This document shows, piece by piece, positions 35,441 through 46,259 of a stretch of DNA of 64,000 nt. The notes below the pieces were generated by a model. The model saw only the letters and a list, made by a program, of their open reading frames with translations. It ran no database searches and was not told where the DNA came from. Within the stretch, counting starts at the first letter, position 1. Every line of letters starts with the position of its first letter. The stretch spans positions 178,258,060 through 178,322,059 of the forward strand of contig CM077115.1 in the NCBI GenBank assembly GCA_039619475.1. Reading direction: 5' to 3'. The position numbers were made by a program, and so were the translations under genes. Source of the DNA: Icerya purchasi (Eukaryota > Arthropoda > Insecta > Hemiptera > Monophlebidae).

Positions 35441-37529
35441 TCTGCAGCGGAAATTAAATATTTCAAAAATGGATTTTACTCGAACTACTCGCTAAAGCGA
35501 AATTACTTTATCAGAAAATCAAACTATATCATCAGCGGTGTCAGAACTAAGTAAAGTTTCCGGACGAGGTTACGCAAATCCTGCAAACTGCTGTTACCTA
35601 TCCTTCTGAAGATTGTTAAGGAAATAATTTTTCACAATTCTACTTCCTTGTAGCTACAAATGTGAGCTACTCTACATCCTTTAAACACACTGAATCGCCT
35701 AACAATAATTTTAAGATCATCGAAATCGTGTTCGAAATTCAAATTTTACCGACGCAACTGCGACCCGCTTTCCAGATATTAGATCCTCTAGAAAGTAAAA
35801 AGAACTCTTTCCGAAGAATAAGTTTATTATTACGATAAAGAATTTATTAATTGAAAAAAAAAAACCTTTAAAAATACGAAAAACGAAAGTAACGAAATTC
35901 TTGTCAAAAAATCAAAAAACACGAAATTTGCGCGAATGTAAGGAAGAAATATCCCCTACTCTTCTTTTTTCAAGTATGCGGTTCTGATTCTTTCTCGTTT
36001 CTAAAAAAAAAAAAATGCGCGGGATCACTTCACAAAACATTTATTATTTAGATTTTAATTTTTTTCTAATTTTGTCATTTACTATTTATTTATTTATTTA
36101 AGCCATCGATTTAATACATTCATTTGCTCTGAAAAAATGGCATACTCTCAACCTGTTCCATTCGATCGCTTGAGCTACTCTTTTAAAATGTCGGCCTGCA
36201 AACATGATCCTTATATCGCCCATCTTACCTTTTGTCTTCCCGTTTTTCTTTTTGCACATATAATATATATATATATGTTGTCCAATCTACATTATTTATT
36301 TTATTTTTTAATCTCGATACATGTTCTACCCAGTCCCATTTTAGTCTATCAGTTGTACAAAAATTTTTGTTATATTTGAGTTTGTTCTTAATTGCCTTGA
36401 GCTTTATTCTTTACTCTTATATCCAAGATCGATGTTTCCATTTTGTTCTACACTATTCCAATTTTATTTATTAAAGCCAGCGGCCAAATCCGGCACCTAT
36501 ATATATTGGAGTGCGCAGGGCACTACTCGTCGACGCACTTGAAACGCGCCACTGTATCTCTTACTTTAGTACGCATCGTCCTCTTCTTTCGATAATGACA
36601 CATACCTCCAATGTCAATGTTGTAAGTGGTGTTAATAGCGTAACTGTTATTAATGATACAAATAATACTATTTAATACTTTTTTTAATCTTACACTGTAG
36701 GGTCCGTTTAAAAATATACTTCAACGATGAAAATTTTTGCCAAGCAAATGTTATTCTGCGATTTATTTCCTTTACCGACCGATTAAATAATGCCATAGTT
36801 TGACCTAAATAAAAATAGTTTTCCTTCTCCTTTCTCTATTTTTCTTCTCTTTTTTATTACCGCATTCTCTGTACCATCTTTCGATGATCTTCTTGTTTTA
36901 TTAATGTTTATATCGTTAAACCGGCTTCTTCCACTACTCCATCCTTTTATTCGATGTTGCCACTTTTGTTCATATTCTTTTTTACTTGTTAGCTTGATGG
37001 TGTTGAATTGCCCACATTCTATTTTTATCAAAAGTGAAAAATCACCAACTGCTTAATCATATCGTATATGAAAAAAAATAATTCACTTTAAATTATTTTC
37101 GTGACATGAAAATTTTGCAGATTGAATAAATGTTATTAAAAAATAAATAGAAAAATAAAAAAACGCGAATTCGACATATCGATTTTTCGATTATAAATTT
37201 AGGGGGTTCGCCATTATAATCGATAGGGACGTAAGAGAAATTAACGGGAATTTTGTAAAAATAATATCCATTACTTGTGCATCAACGTGTCTTTCGGTGA
37301 TAATCAGGTTAACGGTTTAGTAGCATTTTCATGCAACGCTTCGCGAATCCGTGTAATGGCTACAATTTTGTTCATTCGTCCTTTTATGAAACTGCAGCAA
37401 TTCAATATATATTACGGCATGCGTAAATTTTGAAAACGTGAATTACAGGAGCTATTTTCTGTTTATTTTTGAACCACACCCGATATTATGAAAACCGCGT
37501 AACTCTTCATTCGGATGACCTGATTAATC
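35441..37529. other. No identifiable gene
   Basis: AT-rich. Contains a (TTTA)n-like tract near 36085-36101 and (TA)n near 36260-36275. Short frames have no motifs. Confidence 0.4.
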
Positions 37530-37828
37530 ATTTAAGGTTCTTTTTTTAAAGGAAGAAAGAAGTTTATTGCAACAAACAATCGAGAAACAACATGAAAAAA
37601 AAAATAATATTAGACTTATAATTGCGTACCGCCAACTATAGCTTACCGTACGACTTGAAGTTGAAATGAAAAAGCAATGCATAGACATGATAAATTACAG
37701 CTTAAATTGTAACAACAGGTAAAAAAGCAATTAAAAAAAACCTGTGCATCACGGACGAGAAAAGAAAGAAGAAAAAATAAATAAATGAATAAATAAATAA
37801 ATAAAAATAATACATGTCAAAATAAGAT

Positions 37829-40426
37829 TTACAATTGTGATAAGTAAAGAAACTTAAACGCTATAACAATATAACTAATACTACAGTATATATTGTGTTT
37901 AAGCCTTCTGTGCTTGTATCTGGTGTACATGAACTCGAGTTGCGTAGAATCATAATTACCAATTGCAGAGATTAACTCATTTTCATGCTGTAAACACTTC
38001 TCGCAGAATTTACGTGTTAAATCTAATACGTAGTCTCTAATAAAAGGTAGTAGTCCTAAGGTCAGATGCATATTTAGAATTTTAGAGTATCCTGGGGACA
38101 TTTAATACACATCTTAAACCAGATGTTTTGCAATAACTGCAGCTTACTATAACTAGCATTAGAAACTGAACTCCACACTGGACATGAATAGCAAACTATA
38201 GGACGAATTAATGTTTTGTATAGAATTAGTTTGTTATTAATGCAAAGAAACGACTTTCGATTGAATAATGGATGATATGGTACAAATTCTTTTATTAGCT
38301 TTTATGAACACTTGATTTATATGCTCCGAGTAGTTCAACCTTTTGTCCAGTATAACTCCAAGATAGCGCACGTGATTCGACCAGCTAATTATTTTGAAAT
38401 TAATTTTTATTTCCGCGGGCATGATGGGGCGCCTGCGAGTGAAAAATACGGCTTCAGTTTTACTCGGGGGTTTATGTCTATTTGTCATTTTTTAAAATAA
38501 CGCAAAACGCAATTAAGTCCCGCTTGCAGCTTGTTGGTAATTGCATTTGGTATATAAGAACTACTGCAGTAAAGTGCCGTATCATCGGCGTACAGCGCGG
38601 CCTGCACCTCCCTCAGCTCGGGAAAATCAGATAGAAATAACGTAAATAAAAAGGGACCTAAGATACTTCCTCGCGGAACCCCAGCTAAACACGTTTTAGT
38701 GGACGACCTAGCTCCATTAACAATTACATCGAATAATCTGTTACTCAAGTAACTATGAAGGAGATTAATAATATGAGGAGGGAATTTGTATAGAATCATT
38801 TTATAAATAATCCCCTTGTGCCATGTTGTATCAAATGCTTTTGCAACATCTAATAGGACCATACCTGTATGTTTATTGCAGTTGTAATTATGCGAAATAT
38901 ATTCCGTAATTTTCGCCACTTGATGAGTGGTTGAGTAACCAGGACGAAAACCGAACTGTACGTTAGGAATCAAGTGTCAATCTGCTGGAATGCATTTTAA
39001 GTCGAGATAATATAGATTTTTCTGCTATCTTACTGAGATTGTTTAGTAGGCTAATAGGGCGAATATTTGACGTTTGCGAAGTATCTTTCCCGGGCTTAGG
39101 GAGAGTAATGATTTTTGCAATTTTCCAACTGTTAGGGAAATGTCCAAATCTAAGCATAGCATTTATCAAGTTAGTAAGTTCAACAATAGCTTTACAGGGG
39201 AGTTTTTTAATGACAATAGCAGGAATATTATCAATTCCAGAAGTGTTTTTAGGTTTCAAGGCTTTAATATTATCTCGTATCTCTTTGGGAGTAACTAGTA
39301 GAATATTATCGGCCGAATGATTCTGAGTCAGAAAGTTTTAACAGTGGAATTGATTTTATTTGTTTGATACTTCGACGTAAGTTTGCAATTTCGTGTGTGA
39401 GTCGCGAAGTATTCTGCCGCTAGTAACTCAGCTTTCGCGGAATCGCTATACACGTAGTTATCTAGGCATGCGTCATACAAAGGAGGAAGAAACGCGTGCT
39501 GCTTAGTATAAAGTTTGCAGATTTTCCAAAGGCGATTGTCTTTTAGATATGACAGCATGCGATTAAAATTATCATTTTTATTTTTACGTAGAAGAAACCT
39601 GACGAGATTATTAATATAATTCAAGCCAATTTTTAAATACCGTGAACGGCTAGTAAAACGAAGCTTAACGTATAATCTTCTAATATAATTCTTGAGAAGC
39701 GCAAGCATATATGTAAGTAGGCAAACTATTATGTAACCTATTGGTTGGTATCTTTGGAATAAAGTTTTCAGCGGCAGTAATGATTAAGTTCGTGACAGTG
39801 TTCAGATGCTTATCGATATCAGTCACGCTGCAAATACGCGCGTTTAGAATAATATTTTCTGAAATAAATTTTCTAAATTCGTCCCAATTTGCGTTTTGAA
39901 AGTCAGGAATGTAATTATCTACAGCATGCAATTTATTACTCACTATGCCAACAGATATGGGATTATGGTCAGAAGACAGACAACTTAATGATATGGGAGG
40001 CGTAATCGCAACGTTTTTCGTCAGCACGATATCTATGACACTGTTTCGAAATCCCCTGGCGCTAGGAAAGTAAGTAGGTTCCTTAGGCGCAGAAATACAA
40101 ATACCAGTACGTAAAGAAATTTCGTAAAGGATATTACCAGCCCTGTTATTACTGAAACAGTTCCGTAGTTTATTTTTAGCATTAAAATCACCAATCAAAA
40201 TGACTTTATTATTAGTTCTCAACAGTGACAGAATATCATCCGCAAATTTGTACGTACATCTTGGGGGTTTATATATGGCAAAAATGCTAATAGTGTTATT
40301 CCTAGTTTCGGATAGTGCAATGATATCTATCTTGTTGTTAATTGCAAAAACATGCAGTTCGTCACACTTGTCTCTAATGGAATTACAATTCCACGCAACT
40401 ATTCGAGTATTAAAATTTAGCGACAT
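37829..40426 (-). pseudogene. Jockey-type ORF2 (endonuclease and reverse transcriptase), broken
   Basis: ATG at 40426 directly abuts the ORF1 TAA in the same frame. The endonuclease shows WNCNSI (Asn), LSET (Glu), GDFNAKN (Asp) and SSDHNPI (His), but jumps from LSETRNN straight to TISIFAIYKPP, so an in-frame piece carrying the usual GGGVA region is missing. The reverse transcriptase follows after frameshifts near 39705 and 39330: KPKNTSGIDNIPA, LPKPGKD, RPISLLN, then after a shift near 38970 QFGFRPGYSTTHQ, LLDVAKAFDTTWH, GVPRGSILGPFLF and YADD (38592-38581). Further shifts near 38490, 38237 and 38105 lead into KTEAVFF, VRYLGVILDKRL and the C-terminus ending at 37829. It cannot be translated as one protein. 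Confidence 0.8.
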
Positions 40427-41860
40427 TTATAATAAATTAACGACGGTTTCTATAATTACTTGCAATTTTGTAAAAGCATCCTTACTTTTAAGACATCGTA
40501 GTTTATCTATAACTGTCCTGACTATTTTAAAAATATAACTTAAATCAAATTCTCGAAATAAGGAGATAATTTCCTTAATAGAGAAAGTATTCGTATTTTC
40601 GTCACGGGGAGAAGTACTAGCACCTCTGACCTTACTAGCATAAGTTTCATTGACCTTAACGTTTTTGAACAAGCCTGCTTGGCTTGCAACAGTTTCATTC
40701 GCGCCAGTACGTTGGTGAAACAAACTAGCTGATCGAGAAATTTTGTCACTCGTGCTGTCATGAAATGTTTTAGCACGAGTGCTAACTATTTTTTGTATTA
40801 CGCGACATTCCTACGAGCTTGCTGGATGCTGCCCGGAACAGTTGGCGCACTTATATGATTGCGCACCACACAACGAGCTGGAGTGGCTTTCGCCACAGCG
40901 CACGCATCGCTCAGGGAGCTGACAGTTTTGAGAAACATGACCAAATCTTTGACATCGATAACACTGAAGGTACTGCGTTTTTCTAATATACTTCTCCCAC
41001 CTTATAATACACGAGAATAACGTTCTAATTTCTAAAATACGCTGCGGGATAGTATTAGATGGAAAAGTTATAAGATAAACGGGCAACTGCAGTGTACTAT
41101 TGACCTCTACTTTTCGGCTAAATTGAACAACCGACGTAACATCGATTTGTTTCCTTAATTCTTTTTCGATCTCATCACTAGTGAATGAAGCCAGAAGCCC
41201 TTTCAGTATCATTTTTACCGGCTTGCAATCTCGCGGAACATGTGTATAGAACGGAGTATTTATTTTTTTTTAAAAATGCGATAATATTACCGAAGTCTGT
41301 ATTATTAGACAGAAAAACGGACGTTCGAAACCGATTATAATTACGTATTTTAAATTCGTGTTTAACCTGATTTTTAGTGTTATCGAATAGGCATTTCAAA
41401 TTGAGCTTACCATCGGTATTACCGATGGTAATCGGCGGAAGTTTTCTAGCGTTATCAATATTGCGACGCATTGTCGGCGGAACAGTTGTCTGAGCGTTGG
41501 TACTAGTGCCATCTAGGTCGGAGTGCAGCACGCTATGCACAAGACCGCTATCAGGAGCCAGCGGTGCAAAGCTATTATGCGTTGTGATTGTGGCCGAGAC
41601 CGGCTTCAGTTTCTTTATCTTTGTCTTACTTCTATCGTTGTGCTCCACTGATGCATGCCACTGCAAAGCATCATAGCCGTTATCACTAGAAAGATCTGAA
41701 TCTGGTAAACTCGCGTAAATATTACGACGAACGGATGATTTCCGAGATACGTGACCGTCATCTATCTGCATATCATTGCTACTTAAATGATCGTCATTGT
41801 TATCGCTGACAACGACAGTGTACAACTACTTTTACATTTCTCCGGTGTACGTAACATCAT
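40427..41860 (-). pseudogene. Jockey-type ORF1 (gag-like RNA-binding protein), broken
   Basis: Likely start is the tandem ATGATG at 41860-41855 (MMLRTPEKCK), followed by a frameshift into the frame open from 41825. A second shift occurs in the T9 run at 41263-41271, and an in-frame TAG lies at 40811-40813. Across these breaks the protein reads: acidic N-terminus, a PRE_C2HC-type segment (FYTHVPRDC, MILKGL), then zinc knuckles CYRCQRFGHVSQNC (CX2CX4HX4C), CVRCGESHSSSLC (CX2CX3HX4C) and CANCSGQH with its last Cys just after the TAG (about 40963-40800), then a basic C-terminal domain to TAA at 40427. In Jockey elements ORF1 binds the RNA to form the retrotransposition particle. A TTG start at 41825 suggested by frame-finding is rejected. 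Confidence 0.8.
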
Positions 41861-41964
41861 GGTGAAGTGCTAATCACACAATCACCAGCGGCACGCGACG
41901 GCCGCTGCGCAAACGATAGAAAAAGTGTCGAACAGGAACGCGTATGAAACAAATTTAAGGTTCT

Positions 41965-43600
41965 GTTTGCTGATAATTCATTACCATAACACAAAAAAAC
42001 AGTGAAGTTACATCGCGTCTCACTGGCACGGGAACACACACGTTTTAAGCAAATTCGAAAGATATTTTCGATCTGCATAAGCTAAGACATAATGAAATGT
42101 TTTCGAATGAAATTAAACAACAGAAAATACGAACAAACAGCTGTAATATCCATTACAATAACCAGTGGCATAGACGGCGACATTTTATAATGGAAGAAAA
42201 CGGATCGTTGTATAGTATAGAACAGGCGTTATTTTCCATATCTCGCCTTTACTACTAGGCATTAATAAAAGCCGATGACTCCGTTATTACGATGTTTTAA
42301 CGCTAAAACTGTATTTCTCCAATGAAAATTTATTACGCATTCGTTCAGTAACATTAAAAAAATGTTCTAAAGTAATTGTGGAACGTTTCAAGCAGAAACC
42401 AAACGGTAGAATTTAAATGATACCGATTTATTAAACTCTATTTAAAAATGTCACAAATGTCACTTAGCAGCTCAAGTTCGAAACGAATACGCACGCGCTA
42501 ATTTCTTCATAAATTACTTCCGAAATGCAAAGTATTTATATTATAAAAGTGCAATTGCGTGTATATATGCGACGTAGAAGAAAATTTGAAATATTATTAA
42601 AACACAGTTTTCTTAAACGAATTTTCTACTCCGATTACCTGTATCACACCTTATGCACATACACAATTCCACATATACGTAATCAGTAATACATATTCAA
42701 TAGTGGTAACCCTGATTGTTTCATTAAATATTTGAATGGTTTTTTGAATAAGCTAGTTTTTTACTTCTATACAAAATTAGATTTCTCACTGGATGATAGT
42801 TGTTTAGTGCATTCTGATATCATCTGTGTTTAACAATTAACAATCTGCAGATTTATTTGTATACATTGTCTTCATGTTTGTAAGTTACTACATTTATAAT
42901 TTTTATATTGCTGTTTGATTTCTAATATTGTATATATTGAGATTATTCTTTTTTCTGAGTTTTTCTCCATTTCATAATAATTGAATGATATGTATATCAA
43001 AATTAAAGGTGAAGCACGTTTTTGGTTTTTTTTTTGGTTTTTTTTTCCGGGCACATCAACAATGAACATTACAATGCAGTATAAGTGAAATTGTTAGAAA
43101 CTTCAAAGTGCGCCAGCAGGGTAAGCTATGCTACGATAGTTGGCTAAAGATGTTATTTAAAAAATTTCCATCCGTATAGAAAGTTTCTGTATTGTTTTTT
43201 ACGGTGGTTGTTGGACATTTTTTTTTCGCAAATAATTAATATGTACCGTTTTCGATTTATTTCCTTTTGCCCGAGTTATTAGCGCGTAGTTTAAATGTGA
43301 TTAGTACATTGCTATCTCCACTTTAGTTTCCCGAAGCTTTATATTTAAGTCGTTTTTTTTTTTTTGCTTTTTTTTTTATAAATCCCAATTTCCGAAATTG
43401 TCGGTGAGATAAGTGTATTAATTTTAAAAAAGCTGGGTTTTAAAGGGGCAAAGGATTAGTGTACTTAGAATCTAAAAATGTGTGAGTGTAGTGTAGCTGA
43501 AATCAGAAAGCATATTAAATGAGTGATGTATATGGTAGTCCTGTGTACTTAAGCTGAGGATGAGCGACAGAAAGTAAGAGTCCCATCAACCATCAGTTAG
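41965..43600. other. No gene recognised; one LINE tail
   Basis: AT-rich flank of the Jockey-type insertion. Apart from the family A tail at 43021-43075 nothing was recognised. Confidence 0.4.
43021..43075 (-). mobile_element. Family A LINE 3' terminus (tail only, diverged)
   Basis: Interrupted T runs at 43021-43046 are followed by CCGGGCACATCAACAATGAA. On the minus strand this reads TTCATTGTTGATGTGCCC then A-rich, matching the end of the family A motif (GTTGAYG..GCCC-poly(A)). Upstream sequence is not recognisable. Confidence 0.45.
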
Positions 43601-43613
43601 CGTGTGTGTTTAA

Positions 43614-44040
43614 CCGTGGAATGGAAACGCTCCATAATGGGCGCCTAATGGAAACCCTCGGAGTAAATTTTACTTCCATTGGAAAATCTCTATATTTCTT
43701 TATTTTTTCTCATTTTAACTTTTCTATGTTCTATTTCATTGTCTCCCTTTTATGTCGAAGCATTGTGATTGCTTTTACACATAATAATCGCTCATTTTTT
43801 TTACAATTAGTCAGAAAACACTAATAGGAGTAGATTTTAATCCTACCTACATTAATGGAAAGGCAGTAAATTTTACGTGTAGGGTTTTAGTTTCTTACCT
43901 GTAACATGCAAACAACGAACCACACGGAGCTGGGTGCGGTGGCAAACTGAAGAGAACAACCGGAGGGAGGCATAGGTGGTTCGCCCACATCATTTAGAAG
44001 ACGCGAAAAGTAAAATTTACTTAGGGTTTCCATCCCAGGG
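43614..44040. mobile_element. piggyBac-like MITE flanked by TTAA
   Basis: TTAA at 43610-43613 and 44041-44044 flank inverted ends: CCGTGGAATGGAAAC on the left and CCCTGGGATGGAAACCC on the right (read in reverse). A subterminal AGTAAATTTTACTT also appears at both ends in inverted order, and related GGAAA..AGTAAATTTTAC sequence occurs a third time near 43853-43880. TTAA duplication and CCC-type ends are the hallmark of piggyBac transposons. There is no transposase frame, so it is non-autonomous. Confidence 0.7.
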
Positions 44041-44044
44041 TTAA

Positions 44045-44890
44045 TGAGCCTGTATAAGTTCATAAATTAACAAATGGGCTTGTAATTAATAACTTATTGC
44101 AAATAGTAAGAAGAAGTGCATTAAATTATTATTATTATTATATTTAAAATCGACTTATCTAAGAAACATTTAACTTACTTTTTGTAAGTTACAGTAAATA
44201 GTTGTTAGTTATTATTGACGGATTAAATTAATAATTATATTACCTTAATATACAAAGGTAGACCACAAATTTGTTTCACGGCGTTTTATGTTAACATTGT
44301 TTCGATTAAATAGTGGTTGCTTAATTTAATCCGTAATAATAATTTAATATCTTCAGCGTTGATTTTATTTAGATCGATTTAATATCCGATGATGATGACA
44401 GGTGCTATCTTTCCGAAAAGGTGCAGACTGTTTATTTAGTTTAGTTTAATGATTATTTCTTATTTAAATCCTATTTTTCCACGTTGAATGTTGACGGTGA
44501 AGTATTTTCAATTTACGCCGTTTTCTTTTTAGCTCTTTGAAACATTTATTTTCCTCCGAACTATATCGGGGTCATTAAACTGGTTTTTAGATTCCAGTTT
44601 GTGAATAATGCGAAAAAACAATCGCCCCTTCATTTGATTGGTACTTATTAAGCTCTAATCAAACATCTAGGATAAAGTTTTAGAGAACTTTTTTTCTTTT
44701 TTTTTTTGTATTTTTAGTCTTTTCCAGTTTGTTACAATTTCCTTGCGAACTCCGTTGCGATATTACTAGCCATTCTTTTTGTATCCTAAATTAATAAATT
44801 TCCAATCGTTTCCAATGCTAAAGGAGCGTTGCAAACAATCTCATCTTCGTTTCCCCACCCTACCTATGATACTATCGTTCTAATTATTAC
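44045..44890. other. No identifiable feature
   Basis: AT-rich, with a short (ATT)n near 44128 and T runs near 44690-44707. Nothing supported. Confidence 0.4.
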
Positions 44891-44891
44891 A

Positions 44892-45035
44892 AAAATAATT
44901 AAATTAGAAATACTCGCGCTAATAGTCACGTGGAAGGCAATGGAAAACATGTATATGCGTGCTAGTTAGTACACAGCAGACACACCCCCGGGGGACTGCA
45001 TTTCTATATATCGATGTAAATCAATCACAATATCA
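44892..45035 (+). repeat. Dispersed repeat (possible SINE), copy 2
   Basis: Inverted relative to the copy at 33005-33150: CACGTGGAAGGCAATGG at about 44930, GCGTGCTAGTTAGTACACAG and CAGACACAC, then TATATATCGATGTAAATCA. Similarity ends near 45035 on one side and near 44892 on the other. There is no A-rich tail immediately beside it. Confidence 0.5.
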
Positions 45036-45342
45036 GTTGCAAGTAGTAATATGTAGTTCGTGAACGAACTGATTGAAAGAATCGATTCATGAAAAAGACC
45101 TGATTCACAAAACTTAAAATAACTGGTTGTGTTAACTGTTTCGGGTGAAACGCGAATGAACAGAATGAGCCGGAGCGAATAGCCCGGACAGACAAAATAA
45201 AAATGATTACACAGTCGCTTAGTATAGTAAGATTTGTTTACGTGTAGATTTAAAAGATTTTCGAAAACAGTAGTGAACTGATCCGTAAAAAGAACTGTAA
45301 AACCCATCACTAGTTGCAAGTGTAGTCTAGCGTGTGTACACA

Positions 45343-46253
45343 TTTTTTTTTTTTTTTTTTTTAAATAATTTGCGGGTCCCACAAGGCAATTGCCCGTCTG
45401 TGGGTTCCCAACATAATTATATCGTTTATTCATTATATACATCTTAAATATAATACATCATATTCGTCTTATATATAATTACTTAATTCAACTTAACTTC
45501 TATTTTTACTATTCTACGTTTAATTTTAATTCTCAACATGTATACCCATCGCACATCGTACTACAATATTTTCACATAAGCCATAAGTAATGCAGCTAAA
45601 ACATGCGCACTAAACATTAGTTGTTTTTTTTTCCATTACATCATTTATAATTATTTACTCTTTCAATCAATTACCCGTCTTATCGCTGTTCCTTTCCTAT
45701 GACTAGCCATTTCTCATTCTTTGCACCATGCAATCAACCATATTTTTATTTTGTCTTTCCATATATTCCAATTACATTCGTCTCTTAATTCCTTTAATAA
45801 GTTACCTAGTAAATGACTCATAACTTTCTCTTCAACATTATCAATTTTATTATTAATCCCTTTAGGTCTTATAAAACATAAATTGTCATAGTTCCTAGTC
45901 CCATATTTCCATTGCCGGTAATCTTGTTTTTTCTGGTTTATACCTTAAATATTAACTGTACTAAGAAAAACATTTTTGGTGACATTTCGTTTATTATTGT
46001 CCCACCAAGTAGAATTCGTTACAAGATTTGCACTTCTCCAATACGGTAACAAAATTTTTAAACATCTTTTCTGTAGCCTACTAATTTTCCTTAATTCCGT
46101 TCTTTTTGCCCCCCCACCAAAAAAAATTTCGATTCCGTATCTAATTCTAGTCATTATTAATGAGTCAAAATACAGTTTCGTAGTTTTGTAATTCATAACT
46201 TGTTTTAATTTGTATAACGCCGGCATAGTCACGTAAATAATTGCTACGAACAT
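45343..46253 (-). pseudogene. LINE remnant, RT C-terminus with poly(A) tail (second LINE family)
   Basis: T20 at 45343-45362 is the reverse-complemented poly(A) tail. The frame at 45945-46253 encodes LKQVMNYKTTKLYFDSLIMTR, RIRYGIEIFFGG, then SRLQKRCLKILLPYW, the typical RT-thumb pattern (nYKt-ltyysLi-s-i-YGi-iWGg ... lqKRalriI) of Jockey- or CR1-related LINEs. After a frameshift the frame continues with KYGTRNYDNLCFIRPKG and ECNWNIWKDKIK down to about 45720. It is strongly 5'-truncated (no catalytic box). Its 3' end (GGGAACCCACAGACGGGCAA on the minus strand) defines the family also represented at 35367-35440. Confidence 0.6.
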
Positions 46254-46259
46254 AGATGA

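Larger units (their letters stand above)
37542..41952 (-). mobile_element. Full-length Jockey-type LINE, decayed
   Basis: ATTTAAGGTTCT occurs at 37530-37541 and again at 41953-41964, a 12-bp target-site duplication bracketing a complete element on the minus strand: short 5' UTR, ORF1 (gag-like), ORF2 (endonuclease and reverse transcriptase), a 3' UTR containing a TTTA-repeat tract (around 37780-37805), an AATAAA signal (around 37570) and a short A tail at the 37542 end. The 4.4-kb length fits Jockey elements. At least nine frame disruptions show that it is inactive, but the perfect duplication suggests it is not very old. Confidence 0.8.

Noticed and set aside
41178..41825. ORF1 of the Jockey element as an independent 215-codon gene starting at TTG
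   Set aside because: ATGATG at 41860 begins the real ORF1 and a frameshift joins it; this is only one segment of a broken frame.
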